From Colias croceus (taxonomy: Eukaryota; Arthropoda; Insecta; Lepidoptera; Pieridae): a DNA stretch of 64,000 nucleotides. Of this stretch, positions 1 through 11,900 are shown in pieces; the stretch's first letter is position 1, and every line of letters starts with the position of its first letter. The stretch covers positions 992,001 through 1,056,000 of the forward strand of contig NC_059543.1 in NCBI RefSeq assembly GCF_905220415.1, in the 5' to 3' direction. The notes under the pieces were generated by a model, which searched no databases, was not told the origin of the DNA, and was given only the letters and a program-made list of their open reading frames with translations. The position numbers and the translations under genes are program-made.

Positions 1-548
1 ATCGCTGATAAGGTATAAATAATTACATTTTGTTATATAATTGATGACGAAACTGCATCATATTGTAGGTAATCTATATTTTTTTATATTGTACTCAAAT
101 TCCATTTTTCTTCGAAGCATATGGAATCTCGAAGAAGCTTAAATTTCGTACCTTTGGCCAAGGACATATTATTTTAAATATGGTTAAAACTGAGACCAGA
201 GTACCACCGTTTATACAAAAGGGACACGTGATGTTATTATTGAACATACACATACATATTAGGCACACTAACTAATATAAATGTTCTTCAATCACCAAAG
301 TTGGTGGTGTGAAATCTTGGACCTTGTAAACCATGTTTGATAAAGACTTTTATATTTAAATAATGTAACGTAATGGGAAGTATTAAATAATGATTTCCTA
401 ACAAATTCTTATTATAAATTGTAACGTTTTTCAACAAAAAAAAAAAAAACAAATCTAAACTCTGATTGATTACTGACCAGACATCTGAATGAAATTTTGA
501 GCCTTGATAAAATACAGATAGATAGTGCATAGGCTTTTTATTCGCATA
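1..548. other. AT-rich intergenic DNA, no gene seen
   Basis: No reading frame here looks like a conserved protein. A short A-run lies near 435-449. I see no paired repeats or splice-bounded exons on either strand. Confidence 0.5.
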
Positions 549-763
549 CTAGTTGTTGCTTGCAGCTTCGCCAGTGTGGTCAAAATAAATTTTCATGATA
601 AAAACTTTCATCCCCTATCCCTTTGGGGGTAGTTAGAATTTAATAAAATTATTTCTTAGCGGATGGCTACATCATATTGCATCTTCATGGCAAATTACCG
701 TTTGGGCTGTGCCTAGATAGATCAGTCAGTCAGTCAGTCCCTTTGCGTTTTGATGATTATATA
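549..763 (-). mobile_element. Degraded Helitron-like element (second subfamily)
   Basis: The copy begins, on the plus strand, with CTAG followed by a cytosine-rich hairpin-like stretch (CTTGCAGCTTCGCC). It continues with the phrase CCCTTTGGGGGTAG and ends near the CAGTCAGTCAGTC run. This layout matches other lepidopteran nonautonomous Helitron-like repeats in reverse orientation, but the body differs from the commoner subfamily seen elsewhere in this window. The 5' end is not clear. Confidence 0.5.
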
Positions 764-984
764 AGCTGCAGAGGTTCTTCGTGGAAGTTTATGAATTCCG
801 AGATAAACCCAATACGCATAATAAAAAAGTCAATTCAGTGTCATCGACCATCATATAGGTACATTTTATAAGTAGGAATCACATGATTCAATACAACTAT
901 GACTAATAAAGATATTATGTTGCTCTCGATCCAGCTATCTGGCTGACACATTGCTACTACAGCATTATAGCTTATAGCATTAAA

Positions 985-1182
985 CTAGCTGTGCCGCGCG
1001 GTTTCACCCGCGTGGCTCCGCTCCTGTTGGTCTTAGCGTGATAATATAATATAGCCTATATTACTCGTGGAAAATGTAGCTTTCGAATGGTGAAAGAATT
1101 TTTAAAATCGGTCCAGTAGTTTATGAGCCTATTCATTACAATCAAACAAACAAAGTTTTCCTCTTTTTAATATTAGTGTAGA
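985..1182 (-). mobile_element. Nonautonomous Helitron-like element (Lep1-like)
   Basis: On the minus strand the copy starts TCTACACTAATATTA and ends with a GC-rich hairpin (GCGGGTGAAACCGCG) followed by CTAG. It is flanked by A on the 5' side and T on the 3' side. These are the Helitron hallmarks: 5' TC, 3' hairpin plus CTRR, and insertion between A and T. It has no coding capacity, so it would rely on a helicase encoded elsewhere. Confidence 0.75.
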
Positions 1183-1983
1183 TAAGAATTATTGTATTCA
1201 TGGTACGACACTATTTTGATACAATAATATTTGAACTGGCGTTAAATATACAGGTTTTTAGTGATGATGTATAGGCATCAATTTTACCTTTGGAAGATTT
1301 CCCCACTATAAAAAAGGCATCCATTTTACCGTCGCGGAATTATGGAAGAATTTAACTTAGCCATGCGCATCCAAGGCCTAATCTATTGTTATAAATATTA
1401 AGTTTAACAGAGACATTTACGAAAACACTAAACACATTTATTAGGTAGATTTTATTACAATAATTATGGCCGTATCAGAGGACATGGCAACAAATATAAT
1501 TTTCGTATGAAATCACAAATCACCTCCACGAACAGACATAGATACGACATTTCCTTATAAACGCAGTATAAGCATAAATCTCTGGAATGAGATTAGATAT
1601 CGCGACCTTCCAATGTTGATATTAGAAGTATGCGCTATGGTATTGCGGAAAATGTTTCTCGAATAAAATGTGTGCGATTTCTTTTAATTAAAATATCATC
1701 ATATTTAATTACACAAACACCGTTTGCTAACAATTATAAGGTAGTGTTCAAATTGTCATTCGAATTCCATCTCTATAACTTATGATATACTTTAGAAACT
1801 GTCACTTTCTGAAGACCACCTTTTATGTTTTATAACCTATTCACTGAGGTACCGGGCCTTTTATTTTTTATTAATAACCAAATAAAATTTGTGTAGTGTT
1901 TGAGTAAACTGTGCTTGTAGTCAATAACCAATAAAAATCCAATATTTTGGTAAGAAACATCGGAGTATGAGTATTGTGTAATC
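1183..1983. other. Intergenic DNA, no gene seen
   Basis: This is about 800 bases of AT-rich sequence between a Helitron-like copy and a LINE fragment. I see no convincing exon, tRNA or paired repeat. Confidence 0.45.
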
Positions 1984-2545
1984 ATGAAAATGGCTGCATA
2001 CAAGGTAGTCAGGAAAATAGACATAACACACCGCACAAGTACTGACTGGCCAAGTGGTCACGGTGGATTCGCCTTCTACTTGAACAGATTCAAGCTGAAG
2101 GAGAATCCGTCGTGCCTATGTCATCCCGGAGTAGAGGAGACGGTTCCTCACCTGTTACTCGAATGTCCAATTTTTGCAAGCAATAGATATGCTATTAGGC
2201 AAAAATTGGGCATGGCGATGACGGGTGAGAATCTGCCTTCCACCCTGGGGGACATATTGTAGTCGTAGTAAACCAAGGAATAGTGTGTGATATTAGTTTA
2301 AGCTCTTTTTACTGTAATGTACGATTAAATTGAATGTTTTTGTGCCGTGTTTTATTGGATTTTACATAATATTTTCATTTTAATATTGTAATTTATATTA
2401 AGTATTTACCAATTGTATTATAATTTTATTCGCAATTTATTTGTATTTTAATAAACCAGTATTTTAATATTATAATTTTAAGACTGTAATTTACTATTGT
2501 ATTTAAGGTTTATTATATTATACTATTGTATTATAAAAAAAAAAA
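1984..2545 (+). mobile_element. 5'-truncated non-LTR retrotransposon (LINE) 3' end
   Basis: The open segment 1984-2262 encodes a C-terminal tail typical of R1/Jockey-type reverse transcriptases. It contains TDWPSGHGGFAFYLNRF, then a cysteine/histidine cluster (CLCHPGVEETVPHLLLEC) of the CxC...HxxxxC type. A stop codon at 2260-2262 is followed by about 280 bases of AT-rich 3' UTR that ends in an A-run near 2535-2545. The upstream reverse transcriptase and endonuclease are absent, as expected for a dead-on-arrival 5' truncation. The family name is uncertain. Confidence 0.7.
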
Positions 2546-4604
2546 CGTGAATAATGAATAATCTTTAAAAATACGAAGATATGCAAGTAATATTGAACAG
2601 AGTAAACTAAGACGTTTATAAAATTGTTCAATCCCTCGTAAAACTGTTCTATAATACCAATAAACGCTCAGTCTGGTGATCCTGCGTGTAATCACATATT
2701 TTTATTTTAATATCAACTTTAGTTCAATGCCATAAAGTCTCATTACGAGTTAGCATGCAATGGGGATTCACTTTGTAATTAATGTAATCGTCCGGTCTCA
2801 AGGTTTTTAAAAAAGAAACTTATGTTCTCTGACAAACCGTCCATAACTGCATAGCACGTGGGTTAAATGAATTTGATACTTGAACAGTTAGATTTAAGTG
2901 TCATTTTAATTTTTTATCATTGTGTATGATGTAATGGCTCGTCATTTTGGCGTCTTGCCAAGTCCGTCTGAGAAGGCAGACGAAACTTTTTAAATTTTTG
3001 TTTTATGTCTAATATTCAAGATTTATGTATTTTCTAGTGACAATGCCAAGAATTTTTTAAACATAAATTTCACAGTGAAAATGATATATTTGTACCTATT
3101 ATCTTGCACAAATCTCACACGATTAATAAAAACGAAATGATATATATGCTCCTAAAACAAATTTCAAAGTCGTTCATGATCAATATCTCCCATATTATTA
3201 TTATATTAAACTAATAGAAGTGGACATCAGATAACAATTCCAATCAACCAACACCATTAGTTACAAAAACGTAAATAATGTGCACTCCGATTTGCCAGCG
3301 TCTTTTTAACAAAAAATAAAAAAAAAAATCTCTGTGGTCCAGTTCTTTCATCATATACCAAACAATATACATTTCGCTATGAAGAAAAAATTACAAAAAA
3401 TTATGATTTTTTTTCTCTTTTTTTTTTAAACAACAAAGCTTTACAGAAATCAATTATAAAAACCTAAATATCCATTCTTGTACGTTGACAAGCGACCTCG
3501 AGGCAAGCCTTCAATCACCGATTGTATGGATGTCGATTCAGAAATATATTCATTCTCTGGCTGAAACGTTCCCACGGACATTAGCTGCCACGATCTTTAG
3601 ATAATTGAGTTAAATTTATACATAATATTCATTTGGGTACAAGATGGTACAAATTGTCATTACGAGCTATGCTACCAGTATATTTTGTAAACCTTTCCAT
3701 AAACAGATTATGGTCAATGGTCATTTCTTATTACATTTTAGTATTACCAATTTAAAGTGGCGATAATAAAGTGCTTGTCGCTACAACCACTTTATTATCG
3801 ACACTTTATTTTTTGTTGATTATTTTCATGTTTGATATGGAATTTACGTTGGTCACAAACAATGGGACATTTCTAGAATTTGGGACTCTTATTAAGAACG
3901 AATACAGGCATATGTTTTTAAATATATTCTATTAATAAAATATTTATTTAGTTAACATAGAAATATTAGCATATTTATTGACAAACAAAATAATTTTATT
4001 CAAAAAACCTGCCAACAACAAGCATGTTATACCGTAAATAATAATAATAGTTAAAAAAAACTAAAAAACACGCTTTTTATAGAAAATCGAACTAAAAAAT
4101 AGAAAAATTTATCAAATTAGTGTATTGTGAATTGTCATCGGTCCTCAATAAATCTACAAAGTTTGAACGAAATCTGGCCGTTTAAAGTGGGTCAAAATCG
4201 CGCCCAAAGAAGTCGGTTACAAACAAACATACAGGTGAAGCTAATATAAAGCGTGTAAAAATATACCCATTTTAGACAAAAAATACAAAACTAACTTAGC
4301 TACATTTCTGGAAATACCAAATCGTCATAATAATTAAAGCAACTCGTACGATTATTAATCAATTTTTCCTTTACGTGCATAATGAGGCTCCCATTCATTT
4401 CGAATTTCAAGGTAAATTAAATACGCTATACGTTGAATAAATAGGGTATATGGACGTTTAAAAGGTTTGAAGAGTCGTAAATATTAAAAACAAAAACTGC
4501 TAAAATGGAAGAAGCCTAGTTGGATATAAATTACGACATATTTTAGTTTACAATGTATTATGTCTGTATTAAGGCGTCTCTTATCTTATTGTACATCACT
4601 TGGT
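2546..4604. other. Intergenic DNA with a hairpin and a repeat remnant
   Basis: No gene is visible. An imperfect hairpin at about 3753-3808 pairs two copies of a CACTTTATTATCG-type arm. At about 4141-4258 there is a remnant of a lepidopteran dispersed repeat, recognisable by the GTTTGAACGAAATCTGGC and ACAAACAAACATACAGG phrases. Otherwise the stretch is AT-rich and featureless. Confidence 0.4.
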
Positions 4605-4690
4605 CAGCGTGGTGGGTTATGGTCTGTTCCTTTACGGGAGACCTGTGTCCCAGCAGTGGGAACATAATGGGCTACAGATGATGATGAATT
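4605..4690 (+). mobile_element. 3' fragment of a tRNA-derived SINE
   Basis: The stretch carries the 3' signature shared with the two full SINEs at 11.2 and 34.2 kb: a GTGGGTTATGG block, then GTCCCAGCAGTGGGAAC, then a GATGATGATGA tail. It is diverged and lacks the tRNA-like head, so it is an old 5'-truncated copy in plus orientation. Confidence 0.65.
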
Positions 4691-7600
4691 CTACATAAAA
4701 ATTGAAGTATATTAAGCATTCAGCATACCATAGACCCTTCTACGACAGTAAAAGACGAAATAGTCAAGTATTGAATATGCTCATCATCCAATCCTACAGC
4801 CTCTAGACACTACCAATTTGAAGTGTGATCCACCAGCAAAAAAATATAACAAGGCGACAAACTGATCCATTCTGGCAATTAATACTATTCCCAAAGATAC
4901 ACACTGAATGCTCATAAAATACACACTCCATTCATCCAACAGACACTAATCAGATAAAATATTTCGCAAGATCGTAATGTTGCGTCAGAACAAATTTGGG
5001 TTACCGCAGTCATTTATCGCTTTATCTAAAATACACAATTTCAGGAATTGAAGAAACGTTCTCTAGAAACGTTACTGACTGTAAATTGGAGGATGGAAAA
5101 ACCAAAACTGCATTAGCTAGTCTTCGCTTCGCTCCATTTACAAATTCTTCGCCGTATTTTTTTTACATAAAAGTAAAGAAGTAGGTATGTATTCTGCAGT
5201 CAGAACAAAATAGGCTGATGACGATGTATAAATTTATATTTTCATATTGTTTGTCAATTTATGAGTTTAGTGTAAACAACTAAACAGATAGCAAAACTAA
5301 CTGACTCTATATTTAAAGGTACTTAAAAGGTCTTGATCCCAAAAATTGAACACAATTTGAATGATAAAACCTTCATATGATACTCTGTTACAGGTTTTAT
5401 AACAACACCAAGAATTCAAGAACAATTAGCTTCAAAAGATAAGTCACCTCAACGCATAACCAAAACAAACAGATCCTTGACTTTCAATCTTGGCCAGAAA
5501 AAAGAAAGTTATTGACTCATAGCAGCTGCTGAGGTGAACAAAATCGGGCGTTTTTAACAAATTATCGTCTGAATATTGACAAATCACGATTGTCGAGGTA
5601 AACGTCCGCTACCTAACGGTTCCAGTTTATAAACAAGTGATCGAGTTCCTCAAATTGCAAAACATTGCATTCGTGTTGGAATTCCCCAATACCGCGAATG
5701 GATGAAAGGGGCAAGAATTTCAGAAATGGCAATGTTATTGCTGATGCCTGATTGCCATAAGGTGGCTAAATTATTATGTATAGAGTATCAATATCGATAT
5801 TCGCTATGCTACATTGAAAAGTAAGTTTTGTAACAGCTGCAGCATTCTCTTGATGAGAAATATTATTTCCATGTTGTTAGGAAGGATATGAAATGGTCTT
5901 AATCTCCCTAATGCAGTCATTTGGAGATGGTATTGTGTACAATTTACGATTATATTATGTTGCAAACAAAATATTAATAACACCTATAAAATTACGGCGT
6001 CTTCCAAATCCAGATCGAATCTAGTTTTATTGGATTAACAAACACGAGTTAAATTTAGCTTTTATACCCTTTCAGAAATTTGTTTATAGCTGGTTTATCT
6101 TAATACCTAAGTGTAATCAAAGGCTAAATTAAGGTTATAAACGATGTTTAATTAATCGCCCGTTAATAATGATTCATCTCCGGCATGATTTGTTTTGTCG
6201 TGTAGCAATAAAATCATTGCTTTTGCCATGTAATTGAAAACTGAAAGTTACTAAATCTACTTTTATGGGACATCTCATCTAATCCTTATGCAGTATTATT
6301 AACTGGCGGATTAAAATGCAAACATAATCTGTCGCCAAGGTACCTATATAAACCTTTGCAGTAAATATGTAATAAGTTATATCAACTAATGGAAAATGAC
6401 AAAGAAGTGCCCATTTACCACAAATCGTGTTCTTGCCAAGTTTTATAGCTCTATTAAACTTGAGGAAAATATATAAAAGACATATAATAAAAATAATAGT
6501 TACACAACAACGATACAAACAAATATAATACGAGAATATTTGTATAAGGCATATCAGTAGCTAGGCTATTTTTTACATAATCTATTGTACCCACTAAAAT
6601 TAATTCGTTTGGGTTATTTTCATTCGATTAATATGGATGATTTCTACTGGTAGATAGCCTTATTAATTTTCATATTGAGACACTGAAGGCATAAAATGTT
6701 TTTAACAAACGTTACCAAAAATGACGGAGTTTACCAATTCGTAGGTTTTTCAAATCATCGACCGCGCCGTTAAATTATATATCGTCATCGATATAATTAC
6801 GTTTTAGTCCTAAAATGTTAATTTTAACGACAACTTTGTTATATCTATACCTATTATGAGTACTATATGTTCCATAACATATTGTTAAATAATTTATATG
6901 GACACACGCCTCTTATACAGATATCGCGGAGAATACAATTCAAACAATACAAGAAATATTATCAACCATACTTGATCGACTCAAGGTTAGTACCGTTTCA
7001 GCCAGTAACTATTTGAAATTTAAATGCCTTCAGCATTCGTTACGGTTCACTAAAACGTATAATATTTGGTATATGACGCTTATAATATATCAAGGCACTC
7101 GTACCAAGACGCTGTTTAGTACGTATTCGAAAAAAGTGAACGCAATCTAAACGCTTCATATAAAGCATATTATGAAATTAACTATGCTAATGTGTGCGTC
7201 AATGTATAGCTAAAAATACAAACGTACACCAGTAGTGACAGTTAAATTGTACGCTCCCATAGGTCACGCCGTCACACCGACGCATCGCGACGGCACACAT
7301 GCAAACGTTCGACACACACACCGGCGCTCGTCCCTGTATTTATAGCTCACACCGAAACGCGTTTATACAAAACGTTAGATCACGTAAAATCCAGCATTTA
7401 CAGTATTCGCACCTAGTCCATCATCTATTCTTGAAGTCCAAGTTACATGACGCATTGGATACATATTGTGAATAAGTGTGTTAGAAAGCCAAATGCCCTT
7501 GCAGGTTTAGTGTGACAGAAGTTGAAGCGACGCGGAATACGAGAAGCGGAAAGATTTATAACTAGGGACAGACACGATACAAACACCAGTATATTCTTAC

Positions 7601-8982
7601 GACTATATCGTTTATACGCTACCATAACCCAACTACATTAAAATATTATGTACACTACTAACCAAGGCAGGAATTCCAAGGACTCTTGCTTGTCCCGAAA
7701 ACTAGGGAATAAACCAAGCACATTTAGATATTTATGCATTATTTCAAGTAAATATGATAAGTAAATTAGTTCTTCATTAACAATTTCATTGGGACATGCA
7801 ATTAATTGTATTTATTTTTATTTAAGTTTAATTTCGAAAGAGACAAGAATTTCTCAGTCGCCTCATCGATTCGTCTTAATGCACGATTTGTGATAATGAG
7901 CGCATGAGCTACATCACTGCGCTCCGCTATCGCTCTAAATATTGACATTACGGTAGTTTGACAAATAATAAAAACGTCACCATGTGTGAACGGCGTGATG
8001 GATTATCGCTTGACGTCGTGCATGAAAACAAATCGTCGTCGGCCGGCTTTAAAAGTCATTTACTTCCTTAATCCAGAACTGTCAAATATAATACATCTTA
8101 ATCACCACTGAAACGACTATAGATCTGCAACATACGTCACGATCTTGCGTTAATGTGAATAGCATCAGTTTCAGCGGCGATCAGAGTCATCGGTGTCACA
8201 CTAGTGCTGTATGTGCGAGGCGCGAGCATACATACCCTAGTTGGACCTGGCCCATATGTTTGTTCGGATCGTCGGATATGAGAGCGCGTGTCATGGACTC
8301 AGTCGTACTGGCCCCGCCCTCGTGCTAGCGGACAAACAAACATGTACAGACATCGCCCAAGGACGCACACGACGGAAGCGAACAGCATCGACATATAACG
8401 CCCGACCTTTAACGCTTGTTGTAGTAAAAAATAGCACCAACACGCTTCGATTTTGTGCTCTCTAGCGATTCCAAGCTTTTCCAATTGTTAGTTCTACGGT
8501 GTCGGTTGGGGTGTATCTAAACTAAAGTATAATCTCCTCGTGACTACTCACATATGAAAAGAAATCATAAAGCATGCAAAAACAAATACAGAAAGCATGA
8601 CGGATGAACGCAGACCCTACTGCGGACGCATCCCGGCCCGTTCACGGTGGACTTCAAAAATAAATTATGTTTCAATGTTAGTGAAAACTCACTCAGGCAG
8701 CAGTCGATTAGGTTCACGTTTCGTCTAAATCTCTAAGCCACGTATTAGAAGTGTATCGGAACCGTCTCTAAGTTAAGCTATCAATCATCACACAGAACGT
8801 TAAAAAAGTGTTACGCTATCGGTATACTATAAACCGGCCGTCTCCAATGCTTGCCTGAGTGGTGAGCGGTAGACTCCCGAATCAGCGTCACAGTACAAGC
8901 GCTGCAAAAATAACATCACTCCAGGACTTGCTTTGACTCTCACGAGTCAGAGCACGTCGGAGGTCATAATTAATCAGCATAC
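4691..8982. other. No recognised exon; probable intron or downstream region of the V-ATPase a gene
   Basis: The V-ATPase reading continues leftward from 8983, so this stretch is probably intron, but I could not identify the next conserved exon. Two unusually GC/CpG-rich islands stand out against the AT-rich background, at about 7240-7370 and 8160-8660. Neither encodes a protein I recognise. The short open frames at 8241-8465 and on the opposite strand are compositional. Confidence 0.4.
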
Positions 8983-11900
8983 CCCAGCTTGAGCGCTTGC
9001 CCTCCCGCCATGAGGCCCTCCTCCCCGAGCAGGGTCACTTGCTCCTCCTCGCGCGAAGGGTCCGCCATCTTGTGCAAAAGCGCCGAAACGGCGCGAAAGT
9101 CAGCATTGCAATGTCAATGTCACATTTTTCGATACAATAAATTATAATGCTGCACGCCAGGGTTAATGCACTTTATTATTTTATTACTGACCCTGTGCCA
9201 CACTTTCGATTCGATCGAGTTAACGAAGGTCCGAAAAATGTAACAATGACGTCGCACAAAAAATCACTTCATAGAACCAAATGTGATTTCTGTTTAGATT
9301 TATTACTGAAATCGTAATGAGACAGAATTTGCATAGACCCACGACCTTTATTAAGTTTATAGGGGTGTTATCGATCGCTGGAATTGTGCAATTTAGTAAT
9401 ACAAAGACAGATCCATCTGCTTATTGCAATCACACAAATCCCTAATAAGCATGACACATCGATCGAAACTTAAAGAAAACATAAGAAAATAAAAGGATGA
9501 TAGAGACAAGGACATTATTAGCTTCTCGTTTTGGAGCTACTTTTTTCTACAACAGCCATTCTTCGCCAATAATGATTGGTTCCAAACGAAACTAATGAGA
9601 GTCAAAATCATCTCGCACAGGTGAGCAGTCGTCACAAATGCTACAAAATATAAATTAGATTACGCTAAAGTTGTCTTGTGACGTATGAGATTTCAGATTA
9701 GTATACGTTTATAATTAATTAAGCTAGAACAGCCGCGATCACATGGGAGTCGCGAACGTAACTCGTTATCTTGTTAACTATCCATATAGTGTCTAGCTGT
9801 GAACAATTATTAAAGCTATCGACGTCAAAACAATTACTGAGACATGTCTTGATGAATGGTTTGGGTGATTAAGGTTTGTCGACTTACCTCGTCGAAGAAA
9901 ACTTGCGTCTTTCTGAGTATGTGCTTGAGTTCAGTGAGCTCGAGGTAGTTTCTCTTCAATGCTTCGGCGTTCTGGTTCACTTCGCGGAGTTCGTTTTCCA
10001 ATTTCTCGAAGGTGGCCTAGGGAAAAATGTACGTGTAACCCTCAAAGTTGAGAATGATATTTTCGACTTAATTATTATTAATTTTGTCTCCGGAAAACGA
10101 ATAAGCAAAAAATATTTGAATCAAACACATTTTCTTTGCAAGAACGAAATATTGTTCGTAAAGTTCAGCATTAATTTCTATATAGTTGATACAATACTCA
10201 TAAATATTAGGCAATAATTCTGATAAATTTCCTATAAGTACTAAAAAAAATCGTAAATATGTAACACATGATAATAATATGTGAAAAGTTTTTTGAAGTG
10301 AAAACTTCTTTAGCGGCGTTGAGCACTTTTTCTGTAATGGGTATAAAATCTTAAACTCGCGTCAGGACACGTGACCCTGATCGAAAAAGCGTAAGACGGA
10401 TACCATTCCAAAATATCAAACATGCTCAACGTTAATAATCAAGTTTTCACTTCTGCCGGCACTCCCGGAGTGCAACCCGTCTTTTTTTTTCATTTAATTC
10501 ATGCATGTCTCCTCAAGTATGCAACAATGTGTGTCAGGAATAAGGTCGCAGGATAAGAAGCATGCCAAAATTTGAGAACAACATAATAATTTAATTTTCA
10601 TTGCATGATTATCCTTATATTTGATTTGGAAGAGTTTTGGTCCTTTGAGAACTCGGAGTATTATTATTTTAACCCTTTTTACTGCATTAATTTACAACCT
10701 ACAAACAAATATCATTCTGGTATTGATACCTTTCCTTCTACTTTTAACCGGCTTCAAAAAAATCTGTAATTTTTATTTACAATTTTGCCAAACTTATGAA
10801 TTAACTGAGAAGTCTCAATTAGTTACTTATTATTTTTAAACTTGCTAAAATATTCTTGGCAAGACCAGTTACCTCAAGATCAATCATCTCCCTGGGCTGC
10901 GGTGCCTCCGGACATTCACCAGGTATCTCCAACATGGGGATGCCATCACGGCGAATCTCCTTCTCGAGGTACCGAAGCTTGCGTTCCATCTCATCGCACC
11001 TCCGCACCTCATTGACGAATTTACGTTGGAACGCATTGACGTCTGGGTTCAACTGTGGAGAGAGGTATTTTTTATTGTTGATACTATTATATTCATACTA
11101 GCTAGAAGAAGAATATAATACAAGTATTTTTCTTGGTATGAACAGGAGAACACTTCATTTGGCATTTACAGGAAATATGGCATAAAATTATTTTGAAAAC
11201 AAGTCTACAATTCCATCCATCATCAGCCCATATACGTTCCCACTGCTGGGACACGGGCCTCCTATGAGGGTACAGGCCATAATCCACCACGCTGGCCAAG
11301 TGCGGGTTGGCGGATGACACATGTCGTCGAACTTTTTTTTTTTTTTTTTTAATTCTTCGACATGTCGGTTTCCTCACGATGTTTTCCTTCACCGTTCGAG
11401 CAGTGGTGATGTTACAACATGCGCAGATAAATTGAAAAATCAATTTATTTCCTGCGCGCTCGCCTGGTCTCGAACCACGGACTTATCGATTCGAAGTCCG
11501 AGGTCTCACCACTGAGCCACCACTGCTCTACTACTACTACACTAGTCTACACTAGTCTACAATGTGTGTACTCAAATAGTACTTTGACCATTGAAATGAA
11601 TCTAATTTTTAAGCTAGTGACTTAAGATTGATCTTCTTAATATTTTTTTTTTTTTATATATATATGATAGGGAATCGCTTGACCACAATCTCGCCTGATG
11701 GTAAGCTGAGATGTGGCCGGACCGCCGATGGACCGCGCTTCCCTAGAAGGTACTCCTTGACTCTTCGCTTGAAGACCCCCATTCACTTTTATATGTAACT
11801 AATTTCCTCCTACCTATTTTCTGTTTCCATGAAAACGCTCATTCTAAAATCTAAATATGTACATATAAGTTTTATTTGACTCCAGATGTAAAGATTAGTC

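Noticed and set aside
8241..8484. Overlapping open frames on both strands in the CpG-rich island
   Set aside because: Composition explains both. No splice-bounded conserved segment or domain was seen.
8840..8960. Candidate V-ATPase exon 5 after a TTTTTGCAG acceptor on the minus strand
   Set aside because: The phase-compatible reading (ACTVTLIRESTAHH) does not resemble the family, which continues with a conserved FVAGV-like segment.
11102..11515. Open frames with PTCRRIKK- and SSSGDVTTC-type peptides, repeated at 34193-34495
   Set aside because: They are translations of the two SINE copies, not a gene family.
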